A DNA stretch of 43,299 nt, taken from assembly GCA_000695325.1 (NCBI GenBank), contig AVPN01000646.1, positions 1 to 43,299 on the forward strand, in the 5' to 3' direction. A program made the translations under genes and the position numbers. Under the pieces are notes generated by a model. The model was not told the origin of the DNA. It did no database searches and saw nothing but the letters and a program-made list of their open reading frames with translations. This document shows, piece after piece, positions 30,380-40,700 of the stretch; position 1 is the first letter of the stretch; each line of letters begins with the position of its first letter. The stretch comes from Pleurobrachia bachei. Taxonomy: Eukaryota; Ctenophora; Tentaculata; Cydippida; Pleurobrachiidae.

Positions 30380-30707
30380 GTAATGATAACTGCAAATTTC
30401 AGCTCGTGTTTGCTAGGGAATGGGATGTGTGAAGCTTGATTTTTTCTCGAAACGGGAATTTTCGAGAAAAAAAAGGAAACTGAAGTTGTTTTAAAGTTTA
30501 GAATCTACCTTTCAACCCCGCGCGCTTAAGAAGTATTATTTGTAACGCGCAACGAATATAATAAGTGCGATGCATCGACATCAAATTTTCCGAAAGTTTC
30601 GCTTCCACAACTCAAGTTTTCACAACTTAACTTTTCAAATTTCAACAAAATTTGTCTTTTAAGTCTTTAGGCGTCATTTCCTAGTATTTTAGTATGCCAA
30701 AACGCTA

Positions 30708-31739
30708 ATGTTTTATCGAAAACGTGGTTACATTATATTAGACTGTAATGCAACGTCAGTAGATCTCCAAGCAATCATATTTGCTCTAGAATTCTCCTCG
30801 GTTTTGTGCATCACTGTCTCCGGAACTGAAAGGGTCACTTTAGACAACGCCTACTGCCAAGTACTGAGAACAACATCGCTCATTGGACGATTTGACATAC
30901 CAGTAATAAAACAAGGACGAGGAGCACACCGTGCAGGACACCAAATCGCCAAAATATGCGAACAGTTCCCCCACAAAGTGACGATAGTCTGTCTTGGACC
31001 ATTGACAAACATAGCTGATGCATTAAACTGCAGCAATACCTTTCATAAGAAAGTTAAACGGATTGTATTTGCCGCTGGCGGCTTTTCCGGTCGACAGTTT
31101 ACATGTCATCACAATATAGAGGTCAGTCTGTTTGCAGGAAGTTCAACTGTAACTTGTAAGTTGATATTACTGTCATCTAGTGTTGATAACATTAGTGTTA
31201 CTTTCAGTCGGATTCAGAGGCGTGTCAATCAGTATTCAGATCACCACTTCCTATTGTTCTCATTCCCGAGGATTGTTTTGTCCCCCTTATCCCATACTTG
31301 GCTATGAGGGAGGGAACATGTGGCCTGTTCACTCTTCTATTCGATGCGAATGACGAGAAACTCTTATCTGCATCTCAGCAGGTAGGACCGCGTGATGTTC
31401 CACTCGCCTTACAATGTCATATTATCACACATTATAAATACATTTCTCTTCTTGCAGGCGAATCCGGGACACGTTTGTCTGACCAAAGTTGCGCTTGTCT
31501 TGGTTGCTCTGAATGCTGAGACAATTCTCAAACGAGACTATATGAGTTTTGGCATGGACAAAACAGCTACAGCGACAGATTTGACGGAAATAACAGAGAG
31601 AAGTGAGAATGTGACATGTAACACGGACAGTACACTAGGATTACGTGCCCGACCTGAGAATGTTCTTGTCGTTCGGAGTATAGACCGTGCTGCAATACTA
31701 AAGTTTTACAGACATTTGTACCTATCAGGCCTTTACTGA
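30708..31739 (+). CDS. Nucleoside-hydrolase-fold protein, probable pseudoenzyme, three exons
   Basis: Resembles inosine/uridine-preferring nucleoside N-ribohydrolases. Exons 30708-31121, 31208-31381, 31458-31739, all phase 0, give 289 residues, about the family length. The order of blocks fits: N-terminal strand (GYIILDCNATSVDLQAIIFAL), central VTIVCLGPLTNIADAL (family LGPLTNIA), then RIVFAAGGFSG, NIESDSEACQSVFRSPLPIV (family N-DPEAA-V--S-LPIT), and a C-terminal helix region. The calcium-binding DTDxGxDD motif of active enzymes is reduced to DCNATSVD, DPEAA to DSEAC, and the late HDP-like Asp motif reads TKV. It probably binds no catalytic calcium and is not a working hydrolase. The ATG at 30708 is chosen by analogy with the family's short N-terminus, though the frame is open 15 bp further upstream. 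Confidence 0.75.
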
Positions 31740-32358
31740 CCCGTGGGGCGTGTGAACTGTAGTCATAACTTGGCAACATTTGAGATGCATTTTGCAAACC
31801 ATTTCCTTTTCTATGCTGTACAAAATGTTATATGCTAAAAACCAGGTGTATTGTGTTGTGTGTAAGTGATGTAATGGGGGAGACTGACGGTGCTGAGCAA
31901 GCAATGCAAAACAAGATATTGTCAGCAGCTTGTCATGCAGACACAAACAAAGAGCACTGTTGTCAGTATTATGCAGGCACAAACAAAGCACACAATTTTC
32001 AGTACAATCATAACAACATGTTGTTGTTTGACCTAAATATATGGCTGATTTATCTGTCCTACTCTCGATAAGTTCGTAGAGTAATTGCCGTTCATAGCGG
32101 TTCTCTCATCCGATCTTGACATATTGGTTGACAAAAGGTCATAAATGGTAACTCATACTGGTGACTTATAACTGACATATATAGAAGACTTTTATTAACT
32201 CTCAACACATGGTGACTGTGGGTGACAAGTATAATCAGAAAAAATGATAACAAAAAATTGATAAGCTAAATAGTATCTTAGATTATAAAGAATTATGTGA
32301 CAGCAGCAGGGTGTGACCGTGTGAGAACGGGGACTAATGAATAACCGAAAAGAAATTA
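31740..32358. other. Intergenic spacer
   Basis: AT-rich DNA after the nucleoside-hydrolase-like gene. Two short direct repeats (GCAGACACAAACAAAG and GCAGGCACAAACAAAG) lie near 31936-31990. No gene is seen. Confidence 0.5.
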
Positions 32359-33190
32359 TTAAAGACTGATGTCGAAAACCAAATAAGGTCTTTCAGAGAA
32401 GGTAACAGTAGCATCGAACAGGTAAGTCTTCAGGCGAATACGGAAGGAGTCCTCTGAAGGTGCGTCTCTGAGGTTCTCCGGCAGGTTGTTCCAGACATGG
32501 GGGAGATATTGGGATATTCTCCTTTTTCCCAGTTTGCTCACTTTCACATTTCCAGAAGGTAGCTTTAACTTGTAATAGTCTACTTTACAGCTCTGACGAG
32601 TAGACTTTTGCACTGCAGTATTAAGTATTTTCGTCATGTTCCACAAGATCCTGAAGGTACTGGGGGGCACTTCCATAATAGATCTTGTACCCTAGTAAAC
32701 AGATTTTGAAGAATATCCTCTTCTCAATCGTAAGGATATGGGAATCACGGTAGAAGGGGTCCAGATCAACTTTCCTCTCTCTAACTCCATGAATGTATCT
32801 TATTACTTGATTCAGTAGTCCTTTCAGCGGCTTGATGGTAGAGGCCGGTAGGTTGAAATACAGGGCATTGCAGTAGTCCACTTTGGATATGACCAGCTGG
32901 GAGGCAAGCATCAGACGTAGAGGTTTATCAATGAATCGGCGGATCTGCCAGAGGTTCCTCATAGTAACTCCAGCATTCCTCTTGACCATGGAGATTTGAC
33001 GTTTCATATCCATTTGTTCATCAAGATAGATACCAAGGGTCTTTCCCGATTTTCCAGACGGGTCCATGGGGGAAATGATATTCCCATTAAGCTCAAGGGT
33101 CAGGTCACTCTCCTCACGTACAGCATCCATCTTCTTCCTCTTCCCCAGGATAAGAAACTCAGTTTTATCGAGTAATTGGTAGTCAGACAA
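32359..33190 (-). mobile_element. 5'-truncated, frameshifted non-LTR retrotransposon fragment
   Basis: The C-terminal end of a LINE-type reverse transcriptase ORF. The first frame (33190 to 32621) carries KTEFLILGKRKK, KTLGIYLDEQMDM, the thumb-region block SKVDYCNALYFNLPASTIKP and RIFFKICLLGYKIYYGSAPQ. The second frame (32676 to 32359) continues with the standard C-terminal block WNNLPENLRDAPSEDSFRIR and LKTYLF. The two frames overlap by 56 bp, showing a frameshift. The YADD palm, the endonuclease and ORF1 are absent. The fragment is incapable of movement. The block pattern is of the CR1/Jockey-like kind; the clade is not assigned. Confidence 0.8.
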
Positions 33191-33939
33191 GAGTTAGTAG
33201 GACGTTCTGACCTCCTCCATCATCAATCATACAGAGACAAACAAACATTTTACAAACAGACCAACATTTAGACTAGGAACCAGGTGTTTTAACAGATTCA
33301 CACGAAAAGGTGATTCTCACTAACATTCTACCATCTCCGAATCGATCGCAGTCTTCTCGCTGTTTTTACCATCTCTCATCCCGTGGCCTACATGTCTGAA
33401 TATCGTTCGTCGTGTGAGAGATTGTGCACACGGCTGGTGCCTCACACAGATTTGATTTGTGAACACCAGCGTCACGATTAACTACACTCTCACTATGGCA
33501 CTCTCGCCCAGGACCCTTGTAATAGTCCTTGTTCTCAGGCAATCATTTGAACACATGGCACATGCAAAGTATTAAGTACTATGTCTGTGAATAGTGAGGT
33601 TGAGGAAATTAATTTTTCAATCATTCTGTACTGGAATAAAAGACTCATTTTTATAAAGTGCTGCAATGATGAGTTACACAAATAATCTCTCCCTCTCCCT
33701 TTCCATAATAACGCTCTCTATGATGTGAATTGTGCAACGACCAAATTATAAATGTCAGGGCTCTACCATAATCAATTGTTTCATATTTAAAATTAGTCCA
33801 CTCTCTATTTGTTGTTATCGATTTCTATCGACTCAATCTACCAACGTGATCGTCCCGACCTCGTGATCCGCCCTGTAACTCTCACCACACCATTACGTAT
33901 TGGTAAAAAGTCCGTCATTCCTCTCTCCAAATCCCAAGT
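33191..33939. other. Intergenic spacer
   Basis: No gene, RNA or repeat recognised. It may include a decayed upstream part of the retroelement. Confidence 0.4.
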
Positions 33940-34134
33940 CTATTTGTCCTCTTTCTTTTCCTCTCCCTCCTCCTTCTTGTCTCCTGAATCTTCATCAGCC
34001 GTGGGCTTGGTTGTGATATTCCAGTACTTCTGAGGGCAGCAGATCAGATCAAAGGCGAAACAGCAAATAGGAACCTCATCTTCCATTTCTGAGATTCGGT
34101 CATCTTCTACAGACTTGTTTTCAGCATCGGCCAT
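33940..34134 (-). CDS. Possible small protein of 64 residues
   Basis: A single-exon frame starting MADAENKSVEDDRISEMEDE, with a central cysteine-bearing hydrophobic patch (VPICCFAFDLICCPQKYW) and a strongly charged C-terminus (KKEEGEEKKEDK). I recognise no family. The ATG is followed by acidic codons unlike the flanking DNA, and the double CC pairs are the sort of site that can be palmitoylated, which would anchor it to a membrane. It could equally be the first exon of a larger gene, since GTGGG... and GT-like donors occur within it, or a chance frame. Low to moderate confidence. Confidence 0.4.
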   Translation of the reverse strand: MADAENKSVEDDRISEMEDEVPICCFAFDLICCPQKYWNITTKPTADEDSGDKKEEGEEKKEDK

Positions 34135-35042
34135 TTTGGGAGGGAGGGGGATCTGGGGGGACCTTGGTAGAGAGAAGGGGTGTTATAAGTTTAATGATTC
34201 AAGCTGAGCCTGTATAGGCTCGTATCAGTTTACAAGACATATAAAGGCATCAAAGAAGAGTCTTTAAGAAGCAGGAAATAGGTTCCCGGAAATCGTTAGT
34301 TGATAACTAGGAAAACCTGATTTAGGGCACGGTGACAACCAAAACAAAGCGAGGGTGATAAGCGAGGGTTGTACAGAGAGATTACAGGGTGTCTAAAAAT
34401 AATCAATCACACACACAAGAGATGCAGTCAAAGAGAGAAAGGGGACCCTGCACTGTACGCGCTCTGCTTGCACCTGCAGCATTTCCTGCAAACTCACACA
34501 CTGGTAGAGAGAGAGAAAGATAGATAGATAGAGAAAGAAGGTGAGAGGGAGATAGTTAGAGAGACGGAGAGGGAGAGAGATAGAGGGAAAGAGAACAAGA
34601 GAGGCAGAGAGAGAGGGAGATAGAGAGAAAGAGAGAGAGAGAGAGAGAAATTGAGGGGACTAGACGAATATATAGAGAGAATGGAATAGAATGATAGAGA
34701 AAGACGGTATAGTGATGGAGAGAGCGAGAGATAGAGATCGATTGAAGAAAGAAAAATAGTGGTGAAGGCATAAAGCTAGAGGGAGTGGCAAAAAGTGATG
34801 GACAGAGGGTAATCGGGGATTGTTTGAAGCTGATTTATGGAGTAGTTTTAGGATAACTAGGAGTTGGGGACTGGGGTTGATGTTATTGTCTAATACTGCT
34901 CCGTCTGTCCAGTCTGTCTTTTTTTCAATCGTCTTCCTGATCCTCTTCTTTCGAGCGCAGGTATTTCTTCCCTTTCTTTCGAGTGATGACTCAATATTTT
35001 TCTACTCACCCACCACTTTCCTAGCATGACTGAAGCTGGTAT
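34135..35042. repeat. Intergenic spacer with long purine (GA/GAGATA)n tract
   Basis: Positions about 34500-34760 are an imperfect (GA)n/(GATA)n tract. The minus-strand Ser/Leu frame across it is low-complexity and not a gene. The right part (34800-35042) is the 5' flank of the RNase Z gene. Confidence 0.7.
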
Positions 35043-37088
35043 ATGCACCGTGTGTTTCCCTCCCTATTGAGAAAAGTCCCTCCTCAATTCCTCATGGCTG
35101 TTGCAGGGGTGCAGGTTGTGGGCGGTACCCCCGCCATTCCTCCCTCTCTCCTCTACACGGACTCCAACAATCGGGGCTTCCTAATTAACGCGGGGGAGGG
35201 TATACAGCGGATGATATTGGAGAGTCCAGGCTTAAGGATAGCCAATATAACTGATATCATAACCACCAGAACTCACTGGGATTGTGTGGCGTCAGTCCCG
35301 GGTATCGGGTTGTTTAGGAGGGACCAGCTGGCTCAGAGTGCTAACAATACCGCTCTCACCGTGTGGGGAGAGGAGCCCGTCCGGAGGTTCATGAGGTCCA
35401 CCCAACTGGACTGTTTCGCGGACGAGAGGGGCTTTGAGCGACATCTCATGGTGAAAGATATGGATGACTTGGATGCCATTGGAGATGTTAGAGTAGAGAG
35501 GAGAAGTGTCGGGAATTCTAAAATCCTCGCTTTTTCCCTGCCCCAGAAAAGTGCAACTATCGATAAGGCAAAGTTAGCGAAGGCCAACATTCCAAAAACT
35601 CTACGTTCGGAGTTATTCAAGAAAGGCGAAGTTACCTTAGAAAATGGAACTGTCGTGAGGAAAAGTGATTTATTGGAACAACCGGAACCTGCCCCTTTCT
35701 TCACTGTACTGGATATTGGAAGCCAAGACGATATCTCCAAAATAGCTGCAACTGATCTGGACAGTTTGTTTCCAGGGGGCCAGCTCCATCTAGTTGCCCA
35801 CTTTGGGGATATGTCTGTGTTGTATAGTGAGCAGTACCGGGAACTTCTATCCAGCCAGCCTGTAGATCACCTGATCATGTGTCGCAACCCCACCTCTAAC
35901 ATTCTATTCACGTGCATGCAGCGTAATGCAATCCTCAGCTCCATACTCCCATTGGTACCACTCCACTCACCCTCTAGCACTAAATTCGAGGCCCTTACTT
36001 CCCCTCTCTCTGATCTCCCCTTCGTAAGGTTTTCCGAACATTTGCTAAGGTACAACTTGTATAGTGGCCGGAAGACCCCGCTAGGATGGTCTGAGACCTT
36101 CGTTATTCCGTCAAACCCTGACTTTCAAACTGAAATCGCCCTTGCTAAGAAAGTCTACCAGTCTGCGGAAAGGTTTGGATCAGGTTTTGCCCATTTTTCC
36201 TGAAAGGCCACGGGCCTAAATTGGTTTCTCGGGACAACCTCCACCTACTCCTCGACCTATCGGAATGTCAGTGGAATTCTGCTTGAGTCCCCGGAGTGCA
36301 CTGCTATACTTGATGCGGGGGAGATGACTCTTGGTCAGCTGATTAGAGTTAGGGGGATGGAGGGGGCACGGGAGGTCATTGGAAAACTAAACTTCCTCTA
36401 TCTCTCACACATCCACTTTGACCACTGTGGCGGCACCATGTCCATAGCCAGGTTGTACCATGAGATCACTGGAGAACCCCTGACCATCCTATGTCCAGGG
36501 AGAATGTTTGTCTGGTTGAGAGACACCGCGGAAACTGTCGGTGCTCCTGTTAACCTCATCTCTCTGGGTGAACTACACGCTGATCCTGTTATAAGGAAGG
36601 AGCAGGAGGGAAAGTTGGGGATATCTCGTATCTTCCTTGCACCAGCCATGCACACACGCGATTCCTGGTGTGTGGCCATCGAGGCAGGAAACTGGAAGGT
36701 GGCCTACTCGGGTGACACCCTTCCCAACCCTGATTTCGTTGCCGCTGGTAAGGATTGCGATGTCTTGATCCACGAGGCAACTCACCAGAGCTCCCTCGCC
36801 GACCAGTCAGCGGCCAAGAAGCACACTACTGTCAGTCAGGCTGTGGAAGTAGGCAGGGAGATGGGAGCAAGTTACACCATACTGACACATTTCAGTCTCC
36901 GATACCAGAAACTACCTCCAATTGTGGGAGAGAGCTTCCCTGATAATGTGGCACTGGCCCATGATTTTATGTGTGTCACGGAGGGGAATATAGAGACATG
37001 GTGTGGAGCTACCTCATTCCTTCCATCGCTGTTCCCCGAGCAGTACAAGGACCTCATGAAACAGTCTGGTGTTAAAGAGAGTTTATAA
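35043..37088 (+). CDS. ELAC2: Long-form tRNA 3'-endonuclease RNase Z, with in-frame TGA
   Basis: Two-lobed metallo-beta-lactamase endonuclease that removes 3' trailers from nuclear and mitochondrial pre-tRNAs. Intronless, 681 codons including one TGA (36201-36203, codon 387). The N-terminal lobe is non-catalytic, as in the family (VVGG..., INAGEGIQRM, ITDIITTRTHWD). The C-terminal lobe begins FLGTTSTYSSTYRNVSG, then LDAGEMTLGQL, motif II SHIHFDH (His456, His458, Asp460, His461), YSGDT, LIHEAT, the HTTVSQAVEVG region and LTHFSLRY. All catalytic metal ligands are visible. The first 20 residues (MHRVFPSLLRKVPPQFLMAV) could be a mitochondrial presequence. Both sides of the TGA are in the same frame and both resemble the family, so this is a single point lesion, an assembly error or readthrough rather than two genes. 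Confidence 0.85.
36201..36203 (+). other. In-frame TGA inside the RNase Z gene
   Basis: Lies in the linker between the two lobes, in the context TTTTCC TGA AAGGCC. The frame downstream is uninterrupted to 37088. A GT...AG excision here would be only 23 or 34 nt and would shift the frame, so an intron does not explain it. Confidence 0.85.
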
Positions 37089-37766
37089 GAGTTTTATATA
37101 TTTACCGTGGTTTTATCATTCTAATTTATTAACTTTTTATCTTGACTCACACCGCGTTTCTCTCATCTGAACTGTTATATTGGACCCTTGATCCACAACT
37201 GCACTAACAACCTTTACGTTCCCTCAGTAGTATCGAAATATGACAACTGAAAAAACTACCCAATCCCCCTTATTGGAAAAGTAGGTAGCGTGAAGAATAA
37301 AACTGATTCCTTGATTTCCTCGTTTACATTTCTAATCTAACCCCGTCCCGCTGCTTGTAGCACAGCCTAATGGATAAGCGATAGTGTCAGACAAGACAAC
37401 GCACCTTTAGCACCGAGAGGTTTCAATATTTGATTTTACCAGCTGTCAATATATTGCATGTGGACCCCTAGCCCTATTACTTTATTACTTTACAACCTAT
37501 TACTTTATTACTTCCCATCTAGCTGTTCTACTGAAGCATCTTCTTTATAAATGTGAACACTTTCTTTTCTGAGAAATGTGTTATTACCTCTGCAGCATTC
37601 AAAAGTGTGCCACTTTGCACAGTTCTGCCCCTAGCTATAATTCTATCAGAGTTTTAAGTGTATTCCTAAAAGGGTTCTAAACCTTGGCATTATATCCATA
37701 CAACCAGATATATATCTGGTGAAATATAATAACGATGTTGTGTATTTCAGGAAAGAGCCGAAACTC
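37089..37766. other. Intergenic spacer / 5' region of the SLC35F gene
   Basis: AT-rich DNA. ATTACTTTATTACTT repeats lie at about 37475-37515. The acceptor TGTATTTCAG (37741-37750) ahead of the SLC35F start suggests a 5'-UTR or upstream coding exon in this interval that I could not identify. Confidence 0.5.
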
Positions 37767-40700
37767 ATGGATGATGGATACCAATCAATTAACAGAAGTA
37801 ATGACCACGTGGGGGATACCTCCTTTACACAGTATGTAGTGTTCATCATTATCCTGCTGTAGACCCCCTTCCGTTACCATGGCAACATGGGAGCATCCTT
37901 CCTCTTTGTAACCCCTGTGGATCACAACTCTCATTTCCCTAATTCTCCCTCTGTTTTAGGTCCCGGCGGAGTCTGATCATTTCACGATGCATGGCCCTGG
38001 CATGTGTAGGGTTTGCTGTTATTGACTGGGTTGTTCTCGCGGAAATGCTCCAGAAACTTCAACAACCTGATGCATCGGGCAAAAAATATGACAAGGTATA
38101 AGATTTGAAAAAGGGAAACTAGAACGAAATACACCTTAATCAAGAATGGCCATATCTCGATTTATCGGTTGAAAGAGGTTCGAGTAATTCGAGGTGAATT
38201 GACTGTATTTTCTTCTCAGCCAATGTTCATTTGTTTTTGTATACGATCAGCGTATCTCATATCCTTTATACCTTATGCCCTATTTAGGTGAGTTTGAGGC
38301 ATATCTGAACAGCACAAACCTTTATCTTTATTAGTGGGGCTGTGCAGCTGCATTTTTAGATTCAGCACGATAGGTTTAATTTAGCAATTTTTATGATTGT
38401 GATCATGCTTTGAAGCCATCTCTCCCTCTTTTTCAGCCCATGTTTCTCTGTTTCTGTATCAAAACAGCATACGCTATTAGTTTCGTACCCTACCTAATCT
38501 GGAAGTAAGTTCTGTGTGCGAAGAGCTGTGCATGTGTACAATCTCTTTCTCTTGCATGTTATTCTCTTACCATGCACTACCAATTCCACTTACCAACACC
38601 CTCTCAACATTTCCCTCCCCAGGTATACTCCGTTAGGGGGAGAAGGTCGGAAAGATGCAGAACCTTTTAATCACCACTACCTCTTTACACGGGCCTGTAT
38701 CCTCAATATGATGGGATATATTAGCGGGTACACCTGGTACATGAGCCTCCCCATCACAAGGTGAGAACACGTGGTACATCACCAGGTATGTGGTACATGT
38801 GAGGTACAGGTGAGTTGTCCATTGTGCTAGGGGTATTTTGTTAGGTAAGGGTGGTAGTGGTGTAAGAGTTACCCTAGCGGTGGGTTAGGGTGGTACTAGT
38901 CTATAAGAAACCTCATTATAAGAGTGTACACTTGTTACTCAATATACATTACTCACTGAGTAATAATCAGTATACATTACTCAATATACATTACTTCTAC
39001 TACATTGTCTCTACAACGCACCGTGCCTGAAGGAAATTCAACCTCGTATGAAAGGGGTAGTTCTATTCTGTATCTATAGCTCGCACTGTCCTATTATAAC
39101 CCCAAGGTAACCTGAATTCTCGAGACACGTATCTCTTGTTCCTCCTTGCCCAGCCGAACAGACACACATCCATCATTCTCATCTCTCTGCCCAATCAGTA
39201 TGCCATCGCAATCCCACAGCCCCACACCAACTATTCCAGCACATGGGCCCCCTGTTGAGATCTGGAATACATAGGGCAGGACAAAATCAAATGAGTCAGT
39301 GGCGAGCATATCACTGTATCCGAAGAGAACTTTATCCTGGGAGTAAGATGCTGAAACTCCTGTGTAGAACGCATACATTTCCTCCAATTCTGCTGGCGTC
39401 TTGTTTGGTTTTCTTGCTGACATCTCATTTGCAGTGCTGCAGGGTGCCAGAGAGATAGATAACCACATGTTATCAATATCTGTAAATATATGAACACAGT
39501 TAGTTACACTTAGTTACACTTAGTTACGAAGAGACGTCTCTCTTTCTCTCTCCCTTACCGTGCTGCAAGCTGTCGGTGTTAGCCACAATCCGCTGCTCTA
39601 ATCTCCCCACGAAGTCCCAGATCTCCGTCTTAGTGGAGTACTCTTCACTTGACATGAGGGTATCATAGTAAATCAGGTTCAGCGGCTCAGTTCCAGTTAC
39701 TTCGTTATCGGTCAACACTATCATTGGTTCCTGCAACACAGGATTTGATATTTAATTTTTATCCAAAAACTGCTCTCAATGGGCTCTCAATAACTAACTA
39801 ACCCCTTGGACTGCCGGAATGCTTGGAAATGGAGGACTAACCGGGTTGACTTCCACTTCAACATCATCAGGCATTGTTTTCAAATCCATTGGTAGTGTTT
39901 CTGTCTTCAACGCCAACCTCAAACTATCCTAAAACATACCATATATCATTAAATTTGCAGATAGGAGGGTAAATTAAACGTAACGCTTTGCTAACTAATC
40001 CATGGCATTCGGGTACAAATTTTGCCGAACCCGGAACTCTGGAAGGGCAAAGGTTTTCCTTCACCAAAGTGTAGTCTAAGGGGTCCTAAATCACCAAAAA
40101 AAAGTTTACCTCCCAGAAATGTGGGATAAGGGTCGTAATTGGCCATAATTGGGTACCTGTATTTTCAGCCTGAGCCCAAAATCATAAGTACACTTAAAAT
40201 AGGAGTAGAGACAAATCTGAGAGCACTAAAGTGATCAGCGTCCTCGCTTTAGTGGGGGTAGGTGCCGGAATTAAGTCTCTATCTCATCCGGTTAATTAGA
40301 TAATTGGATAATTAGGTTTCCGCATAACCGTTTTTAGGCTATATGGCTATAGCCTCTTATGAATGGTTTAGAGACTTTTTATTGGTGCCATTTTGTAGGC
40401 AATAGCCAAGTTAGGGGGGGGTCGAAGTCGAACTTTCAAGCTCTATTTCCAACCGTTTAGCCGTTATTCGGGCTCAGGCTGAAAATACAGGTACCCAATT
40501 ATGGCCAATTACGACCCTTATCCCACATTTCTGGGAGGTAAACTTTTTTTTGGTGATTTTGGACCCCTAAGGCTACACTTTGGTGAAGAAAAACCTTTGC
40601 CCTTCCAGAGTTCCGGGTCGATACCCGAATGCCATGGATTAAACGCTTTGCTAAACACGTGATAATTAATTAACAACTTGTTAACTAATTATTTACTCTT

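Noticed and set aside
34500-34771. Ser/Leu-rich frames in GA/TC tracts here and at 24128-24450, 25745-26073 and 592-820
   Set aside because: Translations of simple repeats without stops, not genes.
36160-36210. Tiny intron removing the RNase Z TGA
   Set aside because: Possible GT-AG pairs span only 23 or 34 nt and would shift the frame, while sequence on both sides is in the same frame.
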